NCBI GenBank assembly: GCA_037976565.1
Contig: CP137671.1
Location: 13,577,229-13,641,228 of the forward strand
DNA from: Mesocentrotus franciscanus
Lineage: Eukaryota; Echinodermata; Echinoidea; Camarodonta; Strongylocentrotidae
DNA length: 64,000 nt
Direction of reading: 5' to 3'
In this document: positions 44,127 to 54,110 of the stretch, piece after piece
How positions within the stretch are numbered: position 1 is the first letter of the stretch
Layout of the letters: every line of letters starts with the position of its first letter
The notes under the pieces: model-generated
Seen by the model: only the letters and a program-made list of their open reading frames with translations
Database searches by the model: none
What the model was told of the DNA's origin: nothing
Made by a program: the position numbers and the translations under genes

Positions 44127-45650
44127 TTAAGCCGTTAAATGTACCACCTTTTGGCTATCATAAAATATTATGGTGGACGCCCCGTTTCTTGTGTAAATTT
44201 CGCCTTCACTGTCGTTGAAATTTGATTCTGAATAACTCTCAACGCTCAAAGTATCACTTCCGCTGTTTAAATTGATATCAGAAGAAACTGAATACCACGT
44301 GGTTTTCTCACTAGTATCATTAGCATGTACCATGTTCACTGGCAAGAATCCATGGTTCATTCTATCTGAATCCTCTATAGGTATTTCATACAAATCATCT
44401 TCATGATCATCATCGTTTTCAAACTCAGATGAATTACTCTCCACTAGGTTATTCGGATGTTGGACTGTGTTCTTCCTCTCTGATTTGTTTTTGTAAAATA
44501 ACTTTTTGATCAGCAGAAACATAAATGCCACTGTAGATGAAATGAGAAATATTATAAACACTGTAACAGCTACAACAATTGTAATAATACGTCCATTCAC
44601 CATGTTCACTGGACTGTCTCTTTCTTCATTGTGATCACTTGATTTGTTTATGGTTACGACGGCCGATTCGGGACCTGTCGTATTTGACAATTGAAAATTT
44701 ATCACGTCAGAAAAATGAGAAATGCCGCGATCCACTTGTGCAGTATTAACTTCAGACGTGTCTGTTGATTCAGTAGTAAGGTATTCGGTTAAAATTGGCC
44801 TATCCCGTTGAAGTTTGTAACTACCAATTTCATGTGACTGAGACTTTTCGACAAAAAAGGTCATATTATTTGTAGATTGACCGGAATCAGAAACTTCCGA
44901 TGTACCTCCATTGATCAGCCGTCCATTCTTCTTAGAGTGATTAGTTTGGATGGTTATTTTGATAGGATCAATTAAGCAGTTCAACTGTTCATTATGAAAC
45001 ACAACCTTACTTGTCACTACGCATGTGATATTTTCTTGTAGCATTTCGTGAGTCATATGAATTTCTTGAGTGAGAACCCTCAAGTTTCCTACTGTTCTTG
45101 TTTCCGCATCAGTGATATAACGACGACCCCCAAATGTCAATTCCATATCAACAGGAGGATTACAAGAAAAAACTGAGCATTTTAAAGTCACAATATTTTC
45201 CTCGTGTAGTCGAGTTGGTGTCTGTTTGCCACAAGTTATTTCATTTTTTGTAGGGAAACATTGGATGATCGCCCACGCACTTTTAGTCTCTTTGCATCTC
45301 ACTGGACCGGTTTCCACCCTGACTGTACATGAAACAAAGTAGTCCTCTCTCTTGACAGGAGCAAATGTTAATTCGGACACAATTACCTGATTGTCTTCAT
45401 AGTTATATGTCACTCTTCCGTTTTTATTTGGATACACATCCCAGGTTAAGGAATGAGTGCGATTGTCAAAAGCCGCCAAAGCGCATATAAAGACAGCATC
45501 GTCATCCTGTTTGACTAAAATGTCGTCTGGCGAAATTAAAAATCGACTCGATAATGCATTACATGGAGACGTTCCGAATCCATATACCTTGGGCAAATGA
45601 AAGATACATATCGCAATACTTAAGATATGCATGCGAGAGCAGGGCGCCAT
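44127..45650 (-). CDS. Predicted single-pass Ig-like cell-surface receptor (507 aa)
   Basis: An intact, intronless minus-strand reading frame. Residues 1-25 form a signal peptide (hydrophobic HILSIAICIFHL). The first Ig-like domain is about 36-112, with Cys56, Trp70 and Cys108 at canonical spacing. A second Ig-like domain lies about 135-235, with Cys158 and Cys210 and extra cysteines (119, 131, 140, 163, 225). Several N-glycosylation sequons are present (for example NRT, NIT, NMT, NTT, NKS). A Ser/Thr-rich stalk precedes a transmembrane helix at about 355-381. The 126-residue tail has an acidic cluster (ENDDDHEDD) and five tyrosines (421, 453, 473, 486, 497), none in a textbook ITIM or ITAM. 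The ATG has a good Kozak context (GAAGAAATGGCG), with TATA and CCAAT boxes upstream. A recognition or adhesion role is inferred from architecture only; I do not recognise an orthologue. Confidence 0.85.
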   Translation of the reverse strand: MAPCSRMHILSIAICIFHLPKVYGFGTSPCNALSSRFLISPDDILVKQDDDAVFICALAAFDNRTHSLTWDVYPNKNGRVTYNYEDNQVIVSELTFAPVKREDYFVSCTVRVETGPVRCKETKSAWAIIQCFPTKNEITCGKQTPTRLHEENIVTLKCSVFSCNPPVDMELTFGGRRYITDAETRTVGNLRVLTQEIHMTHEMLQENITCVVTSKVVFHNEQLNCLIDPIKITIQTNHSKKNGRLINGGTSEVSDSGQSTNNMTFFVEKSQSHEIGSYKLQRDRPILTEYLTTESTDTSEVNTAQVDRGISHFSDVINFQLSNTTGPESAVVTINKSSDHNEERDSPVNMVNGRIITIVVAVTVFIIFLISSTVAFMFLLIKKLFYKNKSERKNTVQHPNNLVESNSSEFENDDDHEDDLYEIPIEDSDRMNHGFLPVNMVHANDTSEKTTWYSVSSDINLNSGSDTLSVESYSESNFNDSEGEIYTRNGASTIIFYDSQKVVHLTA

Positions 45651-45710
45651 TTCTTCACCTTCGAATCCCGAATGAAAAGATGGAATTGAACGATCCGTTG
45701 GCGGTGAGAG

Positions 45711-45745
45711 TCTTATATACTCCCTTGGATATACTGTGATTGGAT
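45711..45745 (-). promoter_or_regulatory. TATA and CCAAT boxes of the Ig-like receptor gene
   Basis: On the minus strand GTATATAAGA (45711-45720) lies 61-70 nt upstream of the ATG, and ATCCAATCAC (45736-45745) lies about 16 bp further upstream. With a start site about 30 nt after TATA, the 5' UTR would be about 35 nt, consistent with a complete single-exon gene. Confidence 0.6.
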
Positions 45746-46710
45746 AAAATTGTTATGCATATTCATTTTTACTTTCCTTTCACACTCGAAAACTGAAGGG
45801 GTTTGTAAACTACGCAATTCTCTTTCACCAGAGACATGCATGTCGCTGGTTTCACTTACACATATAATGATATAATCGTGTGTATTTTACATGATTCCTT
45901 TTGGAGATCCTTGCACTCACTAAGAGACTGGGTTTAGTGTTTACATGGGTTAGTTGTAACAGAAGCAATTTCTATACAACTGTACAAGAGAGGGATCTAT
46001 GGGCTATAACAGATTATAACGTATTACCAACAATGACCACATGTGAAGTTTGACGGTGGTGGCGCATAAGGACACGGGGGCAAATCACTAAAAAACCTTT
46101 TCAACTCTCTGAGTAAAGTTTTGATCAGTTCGATGATTCCATGTTGTACCAAAGATGTGTTGAACGACTTGAACCGTCCAGTAATAGGAAAATGTTTAAA
46201 TTCAATGTTTAATGAGTGTCTTTAGGTAGGATTATGGGTGGTTAATGCTCAAGTTTTTTCATCTCTTAAGTGTTTATTTATGAAAAAGCTGTTGTGGCAA
46301 ATTGTTACTGCTTTATGATTAACAAGTTACCTCACTCACTCACACAAACACATACACACAAACATACACCACATACGATGGAGTTAGCTTTTGAAGAGAC
46401 ACCCAAAGAGTGCAAGAGCACACTCATTTCAATGATAACTTGTACAACAATGTTCGAATAGATTAACATATATTTTGGACCACCAACAAAAACAGTGCTC
46501 TATGTACCCTATTTTAGATGTATCAACATCCCTCATATGGTGTACCTCCCCCATCATCGGGGGAAGTTTTAACCGTTGTTGGCGGTTTTTGAATCCCTCG
46601 TCTACAGTATGACCAAATATAAAGTCTAAGTTTTTAAGTGCTTTAAATAAAGTCAACTTGATACTTTATCTCAAATGAAAGTACATGGATGTTATCATTG
46701 CGTTTGAATG
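45746..46710. other. Non-coding interval upstream of the receptor gene
   Basis: A CA-rich tract lies at about 46338-46372. No second gene is supported. Confidence 0.4.
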
Positions 46711-46797
46711 ATATGCGTCATAATGTAATGTGTGTAACAATAAGACCCGGTCTCCCCTACTCAATGACCAGGTGAAATGATAAGATCGATAATCAGT
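46711..46797 (+). repeat. Dispersed repeat, mate at 50244-50333
   Basis: GACCCGGTCTCCCCTACTCA and flanking sequence match the second copy in the same orientation. Both copies lie just upstream of plus-strand non-LTR fragments. Confidence 0.8.
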
Positions 46798-46849
46798 ATT
46801 TCGTGTATATACATTTTTTTAAATATTAAATTTACTTTATTTCTTTCAC

Positions 46850-48535
46850 ATGCACGAATGTATACTTATACTTGATACAGATTTTTCATGGACACCACAA
46901 ATTGAAAGGGCGAAATCAACAATACTACGGAACTTTTTTGTCTTACGAAGAGCTAGGCCATTTATCAATCAACGGACTGCTCTACTTTTATATAATACGA
47001 TGATTCGACCTCGTTTTGATTATTGTAGTACGATTTGGATGAAACCCGATTCAGGGCACCTAAAGAAGCTTCAGATATTACAAAACAGGGCATTAAGAAT
47101 AGTACCTTGGGTGGATTCTCGCTTCAACAGGCATGAACTTTACAATAGATTAAAACTTGATTGTCTCAATGTTAAAGTTAAGAAGGACCTGGTTATTCTT
47201 ATGTACAGAATACTTAACAATGAAGTACCAGATATTCTCTCTACTAAAGTCATTTTGAAAGAAAGTAACTATAACCTTAGAAACAGGGAATGTACTATTA
47301 ACATACCTAAACCGAACACAAATTTTTTAAGAAGCAGTACTCTTTATATCGCATCTCGGCTATTCAATCACCTACCCCAGTGCACCAGAAAAGAAACTCG
47401 GCTTTCAAACTTTATAAAGGCGATCGATGGTATTTTCCCCCCTACGTTCTAATTGTTGTTGTCTATCTTTGTCTCTGTCTCTCTCTCTGTCTCTGTCTCT
47501 CTTTCTCTCTCTCCCTCGCTCTCTCACTCTTTCACTCAATGTTGTTGTTGTTGTTGTTTTGGTTTATAGGCGTTTATCATTCAGGAGTGAATATTTACGC
47601 CTCTTCTGTTAGGGTTTTTTTTTCCCCTTGCAAATTAGATATACTTTTTTTTTAGTATATAAATGTAGATTTGGATAAATTGGATTCTTAAAAGTTTATT
47701 TTTTATTTATTGTTGAAGCGGTCAGTGGCTGGCGAGCAAAAGGCTTATCGGCTATATAGGACGTACAAGGACCAACCCGGACACGGTACGTTGTGACAAG
47801 TTTCTCAACTCAGCCTAGTGCTGAGCCTAGGCCCTCCGACGTCCACCAATAGGTCTAGTCGTCTCCACCGCATTTCTTCAAAATTTTATCCGAAAACCAG
47901 TAAATAACGGAACATAATTATACATGAAGATTCTATTCATTAATATAGTCTATACTCTTTTCTCTTCTTGAGTACTTTTCTCTTTTTTTCTTTTTCCTTT
48001 TTTTTCTTTTTTTTTCTCTTTCTTTCCTCTTCTTCTTCTTCATGCATCACTCACTATAAAAAGCGAACATCTTGGGCTCAAATAATTATGTGCGGTGCAA
48101 GGTGGTTAGTATGGGTACAAGTGTACCCTTTTAGTTCTAAATACGAAGTTAACCAGAGCCTGTTGGTGATTAGTATCTGTGGAGTTCAGGAGTATTGGGA
48201 TTGTGTTTTCGTTTTCTAAGCCAGATTCTGTTATAAGCATGGCTCTCTCTAATCTACCTCTGATGATTAGTCTTATGATAAGGAGCTTGTGATTTGACTA
48301 AATTATATTTTTTCCCTCATAATTTCTGATATTTATAATACTAAGTGTGATTGTTATTAAGAGTTGTTTACACATTTGTATTCTTGTTATTTTAATTTGT
48401 ATAATGAATTATTTTTGTTTTGTTTATGTATATTGTATTGTATGTATTTTAACGGACTTGCTGAAAAACAGCCTTGTGGCTGATAGCAGGTGTTTTAACC
48501 GTGGTTAAATAAATAAAACAAACAAACAAACAAAC
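46850..48535 (+). mobile_element. 5'-truncated non-LTR retrotransposon fragment with 3' tail
   Basis: ORF 46850-47452 (200 codons) encodes the ORF2 C-terminus: FSWTPQIERAKSTI, MIRPRFDYCSTIW, LQILQNRALRIV and FNHLPQCTRKE. A CT-rich microsatellite (47464-47540) and about 1 kb of 3' UTR follow. It ends with the hairpin CAGCCTTGTGGCTG, AATAAATAAA, and a (CAAA)n tail at 48515-48535. This is the cleanest 3' end of a non-LTR element in the window. Confidence 0.8.
47464..47540 (+). repeat. CT-rich microsatellite in retrotransposon 3' UTR
   Basis: Irregular (TCTCTG/TCTC)n. ORFs 47380-47655 and 47427-47612 are driven by this tract. Confidence 0.85.
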
Positions 48536-48549
48536 AGGAAACAAACAAT

Positions 48550-50190
48550 TTAACAAAATGGAGGATACTGCAACTGTGAGCAATATTATTAACATTGCAA
48601 TGGTTTAGTTGCATTATTTAATAAATTCGACAGTTTGAACATTACTGAAGGTAAGACTATTTCTTTGTGACATATGAAAATGATAGGCTTATTGAAAAGC
48701 GTGGCTTGTAATGGTAAGCCCCTCTTAAAACTTAGGTACGTGTTAATTTATAATCATCAATTAGTATGAAGCTGTGAGGTGTTTTTTAAAGTGTTTAACA
48801 AGAGAAATGCCGAGGACAGGGTACAAGGGCAAATGAAAATAGGTAAATCAATGTAGAAACACGGTTCCAAAAAAAGGTCGAAAGATTTATGTGTCCTAAT
48901 TTAAAGAGAAAAGCAGGAGTAGGTATGAAAAGATTAAAAAAAGAATTTGAGAGTCACGATATTACGGAGTAGAGCCCTTAGATGGTAAAGTATTAGTAGG
49001 AGGTTTAACCCTAATAAGGCCGGGGGCATTATGCCCCCTCCGCAATTTTTCTGATTGTTCGGGAACACATACGGATGACGCCCCGCCGCTTCATGACTTT
49101 TTTCTTTCGAGTCTTGCGCATCTTTTAAAACAATTCTTCTGAAAATCGGACCTACCGTTACAAAGTCAAGTGACCTTTTGTCTTTACATGTCGGCCCGAA
49201 AATCGCTAATTTTCGTGATTTGTGTACAAAACATATGGAAATATCATTTTTCCTAAAAAGAGATAAAACATTGGTTATTTGGTCTTGTTTAAAGTTTAGG
49301 TGTTTGTTTTGGGGGTCAAAATAGTTGAATTGTAGTTAGAAATGAAATAAAACAACAAAAACAATGAAATACATAAGTTAAAAAAACAATGAAATACATA
49401 AGAAATTATCAAAACAATAGATAACATAAGGAATAACCTGGCTCTTCCCCAAAAAAAATTCGTATTATTATTCCAACTGGTCTAACAAATATATGTAGTG
49501 AAAAAGAAAGCTTAAATATAAAGAATATATGATTTATGGGTAAAAAATTGAGCAAATGAAAATTTTCGCGGCGATCGGCCGTTTCACGGCCGATATCTTA
49601 GCGGGGGCCATAATGCCACCCCGGCCGTATTAAGACCTCAAATAGCCCGGGCTTTTTAGGGTTAAGCAGTTAAGGATAGAACGACGATTTATGCATACGA
49701 CGTTTTGTATTCATTTAGCAGAGACAATTCTAGATGTGCTTTAGAGGTGTGAGCTGTTTTGTAAATTCTAAGGGTTTTATTAATATATTTCCAATAATTT
49801 GGTCCAGTATAGGTTATGATTTTTTGAGCAACGGCTGTTCGTGTCAAGGGAAGTTGATCTTGATTTTGCAGTGCCTGTCTTGTAGGATAAGGGTGTATTT
49901 CATTATTTCTGGTGAAGATTGAGGTGATGGCAAATGGGAGTTCTTTGTTAAATAGTTAGTCCCATGGTTTAGGAGGTATAAGATCAGATATTTTAAGTAA
50001 TTTGTTTTTAAGAAATAAGGGTTGTGTATGTCAGCGGAAATGAAAAATTTCTACTATTCTTAGAACTCGTTTTTGCAGTAGTAACATTCTGTTTGATTGT
50101 GTCGTTTTTTAATTACCCCGAGACAGGATTTCTATAATTTAGATAAGGAAGAATAAGAGTCGAATAAAGGGTTAAAAGCAATTTGTGTGG
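48550..50190 (-). mobile_element. Non-LTR retrotransposon fragment split by a piggyBac-like MITE
   Basis: The minus strand from about 50110 to 49690 translates (with a stop) as an ORF2 C-terminus: RMLLLQKRVLRIVEIF, then PFAITSIFTRNNEIHPYPTR, ending NEYKTSYA before a stop. The sequence beyond 49662 to about 48550 is interpreted as its 3' UTR, interrupted at 49009-49661. The 3' end is not precisely defined. Confidence 0.6.
49009..49661. mobile_element. piggyBac-like MITE (653 bp) with TTAA flanks
   Basis: Flanked by TTAA at 49005-49008 and 49662-49665. Termini CCCTAATAAGGCCGGG and (reverse complement of the right end) CCCTAAAAAGCCCGGG match at 14 of 16 positions. A subterminal inverted pair (GGCCGGGGGCATTATGCCCC and its counterpart near 49600-49626) adds to the symmetry. 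TTAA target and CCC(T/A)-type ends are characteristic of piggyBac. No transposase ORF, hence non-autonomous. Confidence 0.85.
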
Positions 50191-50243
50191 GAAATGTGTC
50201 TTTAGCTCATTGATTACACCGATGTTTTGATATATGCGTCATG

Positions 50244-50333
50244 TATGCGTCATAACGTAATGTTTGTAATAACTAGACCCGGTCTCTCCTACTCAATGAC
50301 CAGTTGACATGATATAATCAATAATCAGTTTTA
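50244..50333 (+). repeat. Dispersed repeat, mate at 46711-46797
   Basis: Shares ATGCGTCATAA, GACCCGGTCTC and CTACTCAATGACCAG with the upstream copy; about 90 bp. Confidence 0.8.
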
Positions 50334-50438
50334 TATAAAAATGAAGAAAAAAAAAGACCATAGGAAGTAGCTAATAAGTAGCTAATTGCAGTTATTTTCA
50401 AGTCTCCACTTCAACTACATCAGAATGTTCGTGACTCT

Positions 50439-52620
50439 ATGACTTTTCGTACTTTTGAACTTGCACACGTTGTTAGTAATGCAGGTCATATTCATTTCCT
50501 GGTAGTTTATCGACCCCCACCTTCTTCGCAGAATCGGTTTCGCACTGCAGACCTTCTTCAAGAACTCGATGATCGTAATGCAGGTCATATTCATTTCCTG
50601 ATAGTTTATCGACCCCCACCTTCTTCGCAGAATCGGTTTCGCACTGCAGACCTTCTTCAAGAACTTGATGATCTTACCGCTGAGATATCACGGTTATCTG
50701 GACGAGTTCTTCTCCTAGGAGACTTTAACATCCATATTGATATGCCTTCAAAGTCTGAGGTAGCCCTGTTCCTTTCCATCATAGAATCTGCAAACATGTC
50801 TCAACACGTCCATGGAGCTACCCATAACATGGGTCACACTTTGGACCTTGTCATGACCAGGGATGAGGGTAATCTACAGGGACAATCCTCCACATACATT
50901 TATTATATACATGGCTGCGTCATAGAGGACATTGTCATAACCCGCAACCTTATGTCTGATCATCACCGTATCCGCTTTGTACTGAAGTGTCCCAAGCCAT
51001 TGATCTGCAAAGTAAAGCAGACATTTCGGAACTTCAAAGAGATGGACGTTGAAGGCTACAAAGAAGCACTAGTCTACAGAGTCAACAACCTTTATATGAC
51101 TGGAGATGTCAGTTCACTTCTTGCTGCTTACACCACAGCCGTGGCAGCCTGTGTCGACGAGTTTGCCCCGCAGAAATCATCTTCGCTCCACTAGAGTTCG
51201 TAATCCTTGGTTCAATGAGGAGATCGTTGTTGCACGCCGTGTAAGAAGACGGGCTGAACGGAAATGGATCAAAAGCTCTTCTGAGACAGATCACACATCT
51301 TTTGAGCTAGCTAACAGGCATGTTAATAACCTTATTGTTAGGATCAAGCAAAAATACCTAATGGAATTACTTTTTAAAGCTAGTGCCAAAACTGTTTTTT
51401 TCAAGCGTTTAATAATTTGCTCCACAAGAATGTAACACTTCTCCCTATGTAGGACAACCATATTGATTTAGCAAACCGTTTTGCTTTGTTCTTTATCAAG
51501 AAAATAAGTGATACTCGCAACAATGTCACAGGCACACCTCCACAAAGGAGTGAAGGCTGTCAGATAATCAATACTGTTCATGAGAATGATTTGAATGAGT
51601 TTGAAACTGTCAGCGAAGATAATATCAAACGCATTATAATCCATATGTCTAATGCTACTTCTATGTTAGATGCTCAACCTACTTGGCTTTTGAAGAAACT
51701 TAATCATTGTAATGTTCCTGCCTTGACTTGTATTGTAAATAGTTCTTTAACATCTGGTAAGCTGCTCACGAGGCTGTAGTTGTACCTATCATTAAGAAAC
51801 TCGACTTGGATAAAGATACTTTACCTGTTAGTAATCTTTCACATATTGCCATACTGATAGAAAAGGTAGTAGCTATTCAACTCACAGACCACTTAAACGA
51901 TAACAACTGATATGATCCAATGCAATCAGCATACAGGTGCAATTTCAGCACTGAAACAGCCCTTTTAAAGCTACAGAATGACTTTCTATCATTTTTGTAT
52001 CAACGAAGGTCAGTTTTTTTAGTCTTATTAGACCTTAGTGCAGCTTTTGATACGGTCGATCATGTTAAATTACTGAATCGTTTAGAGTTCCGTTTTCATA
52101 TACCTGGTCTAGCCCTCAGATGGATGAAAACCTAGCTAACTGGTTGGTCATCTAGGGTAAACATAGCTGGGGAACTATCTAACCCTTGGGTTGCTGACTT
52201 TGGAGTACCTCAAAGGTCAGTTCTCGGACCGATCCTTTTCAGTCTATACATCACCCTCATATCTGACATTATTAATAAACATGGTTTACAGTATTATATG
52301 TACTATGCTGATGATATTCAGTTGTATACTTCCTTTGGTCCACGCTCTCTGGAAAACATTAACGAAACACTTGACCAAATCTCACTATGTATTGCAAAGA
52401 TAAGCACTTGGATGTCGTCTAACTATCTCCGATTGAACAATACCAAAACTGAATTCATGGCATTTTGTTCTTCTGCTCGCCATCTGCAATACATATCAGA
52501 TGTACGACTTAATGTAAGTGGTCAATTCATTCCTCTCTCCCCTAAAATTACAGATCTTGGTGTAAGTATTGATACTATGTTCACATTGTCCTCTCGTGTA
52601 AACCACGTGGTCCGTAATTG
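50439..52620 (+). pseudogene. Endonuclease-RT ORF2 with internal 33-codon duplication
   Basis: APE-type endonuclease motifs GDFN and SDHH and the RT YADD box are present, so the domain order is clear. It is not functional: stops and frameshifts interrupt it at about 51195, 51436, 51780, 51910 and 52135, and the QGSVLG-type motif is QRSVLG. A perfect-period 99-bp in-frame tandem duplication (50476-50574 and 50575-50673) doubles the segment NAGHIHFL(V/I)VYRPPP through LLQELDD. It begins inside the endonuclease domain; the N-terminal part of the domain is missing. Confidence 0.85.
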
Positions 52621-52654
52621 CAGGCGCAGATTCAGGGGGGCCAGGGGGCCTTGG

Positions 52655-52661
52655 CCCCCCC

Positions 52662-52693
<32 letters not shown>

Positions 52694-53200
52694 AGGAAAA
52701 GAAGGGAAAGGGAAAGAGGAAAGAAAGGGAAAGAAAGAAGAGGAAGCAGAAAAGAAAAGGGGGAAAGCAGGAGATCGGGGGGGCCGAAAGGGCCTTGCCT
52801 CCCAGGCTGTTGCCTCCCCCAGCAAAAAAGAGAGAGAAGGAAGGAAAGGGAAAGAAAAAAGGAAAAGAGGAGATAAAGGGAAGGAAATAAAGAGGAAGAA
52901 GAAAAGAAAAGAAGGGGGATATAAGTTGCGATTTTCCCGCCAAGAAGTTGTGGATCGGGGGGAAAGGCCCTTGCCTCTCCCCATCCCCCCTCCAAAATAA
53001 AGTGGGGGGAAGGGAAAGGGAAAGAGGAGAGTTAAAAGGGAACAAAAAAGAGGAAGAAGAAAAGAAAAGGATGAAAAGAAGGGGAGATCAGTTGCGATTA
53101 ATTCGGCCAACAACGTCCGGATCAGGAGAGGGCCGAAAGGCCCTTGCCCCCAGCAAACTTAAAAGAGAGAAGGAAGGGGGGAAAGGATGGGAAAGGGGAG
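52655..53200 (+). repeat. Purine-rich tandem modules inside hAT element
   Basis: Modules begin GGATC(G/A)GG..GG near 52780, 52950 and 53120, include GGGCCGAAAGGGCCTTGCC, and each continues into AGAGAGAAGGAAGG-type purine tracts. ORFs across this region on both strands are compositional artefacts. Confidence 0.8.
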
Positions 53201-53202
53201 CC

Positions 53203-53780
53203 CACGCCAATAATATTAGTGACCTGCCAGTGTCACAAATAAGGTATCAAAATAAGCTCATCTGACCGTAATTATATAAATGCCTAAAACCCATGAACTT
53301 CCGGGGGCTCAGCCCCCTGGACCCACCTAGGGCCCTAAGGCGGACCCCTGGATGCTCATCTGACCGTAATTTAATGCTTAAAACCCCTGAGCTTTCGGGG
53401 GCTCCGCCCCCTGGACCCCACGCCAATTAGTGACCTGCCAGTGTCACAAATAAGGTATCAAAATAAGGTCATCTGACCGTAATTAAATGCCTAAAATCCC
53501 TGAGCTTCCGGGGGCTCTGCCCCCTGGACCCCACCTAGGACCTAAGGCGGACCCCTGGATGCTCAGCTGACGGTAAATTAATGCCTAAAACTCCTGAGCT
53601 TCTGGGGGCTACGCCCCCTGGTCCCCACGCCAATTAGTGTCCTGCCAGTGTCACAAATAAGGTATAAAAATATGCTCATCTGACCGTAATTAAATGCCCA
53701 TACGCCCTGAGCTTCAGGGGCTACGCCCCTTGACCCCCGCCGGGGCTTTGCCCCTAGACCCCACGCCAATTTACGCTACG
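53203..53780 (+). repeat. About 210-bp repeat of two 105-bp half-units inside hAT element
   Basis: CACGCCAAT recurs at 53203, 53419 and 53626. Between occurrences, half-units share CATCTGACCGTAATTAAATG and GGGGGCTCCGCCCCCTGG. Alternate half-units carry GTGACCTGCCAGTGTCACAA or CCTAAGGCGGACCCCTGGAT. The GC-rich GGGGGC...GCCCCC core forms a hairpin in each half-unit. Confidence 0.9.
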
Positions 53781-54110
53781 CTCTACCTGATCGTAAATAC
53801 TTTAGCCTCCCCCCACCCACTTTGAAAAACGTTCAACAGGGCCCCCATGTAAGAGTGGTGGTGATTTTTTTTCTTCTGTCCCCCCCCCCAAACGATTTTG
53901 CTCATTACGCCACTGCTTTAGTGGTCACCATTACGTACCAATATCTGGCTCGCATAATTTCAAATTTGGGCCCCCCCCCCCTAAGAAATCCTGGATCCAC
54001 GCCTGCGTAATTGTAATTATTGTCTCCGCAATGAATGGACAATATACAAATGTACAACTACTATGAATATATACATACAGAATCTGATATTTAACAAATA
54101 TTAGAAATAT

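Larger units (their letters stand above)
52621..54005. mobile_element. hAT-like non-autonomous element (1385 bp), 8-bp TSD
   Basis: The left end CAGGCGCAGATTCAGG and the inverted right end CAGGCGTGGATCCAGG form 16-bp TIRs. The flanks are identical 8-mers CGTAATTG at 52613-52620 and 54006-54013. CAGG-starting TIRs with 8-bp TSDs are diagnostic of hAT. No transposase is encoded. The interior consists of two tandem-repeat blocks: purine-rich modules of about 150-170 bp (to about 53200) and a 105/210-bp repeat (53203-53780). Confidence 0.9.
50439..54110 (+). mobile_element. Non-LTR retrotransposon (CR1/jockey group), broken and interrupted by hAT
   Basis: From 50439 the ORF2 reads endonuclease (VVYRPPPSS; LLLGDFNIHID; LMSDHHRIRF), then RT ([28 protein letters not shown] with Arg in place of the usual Gly; [10 protein letters not shown]). 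At least four frame breaks occur (near 51190, 51440, 51780 and 52135). The 3' part is interrupted at 52621 by a 1385-bp element. After it, 54006-54030 resumes with RNCNYCLRN, which fits the region following the RT in this family. No 3' tail was found. Confidence 0.8.

Noticed and set aside
52496..53265. Long Ser/Phe/Pro-rich or Lys/Arg/Glu-rich ORFs on both strands
   Set aside because: Compositional artefacts of the purine-rich tandem modules inside the hAT-like element.
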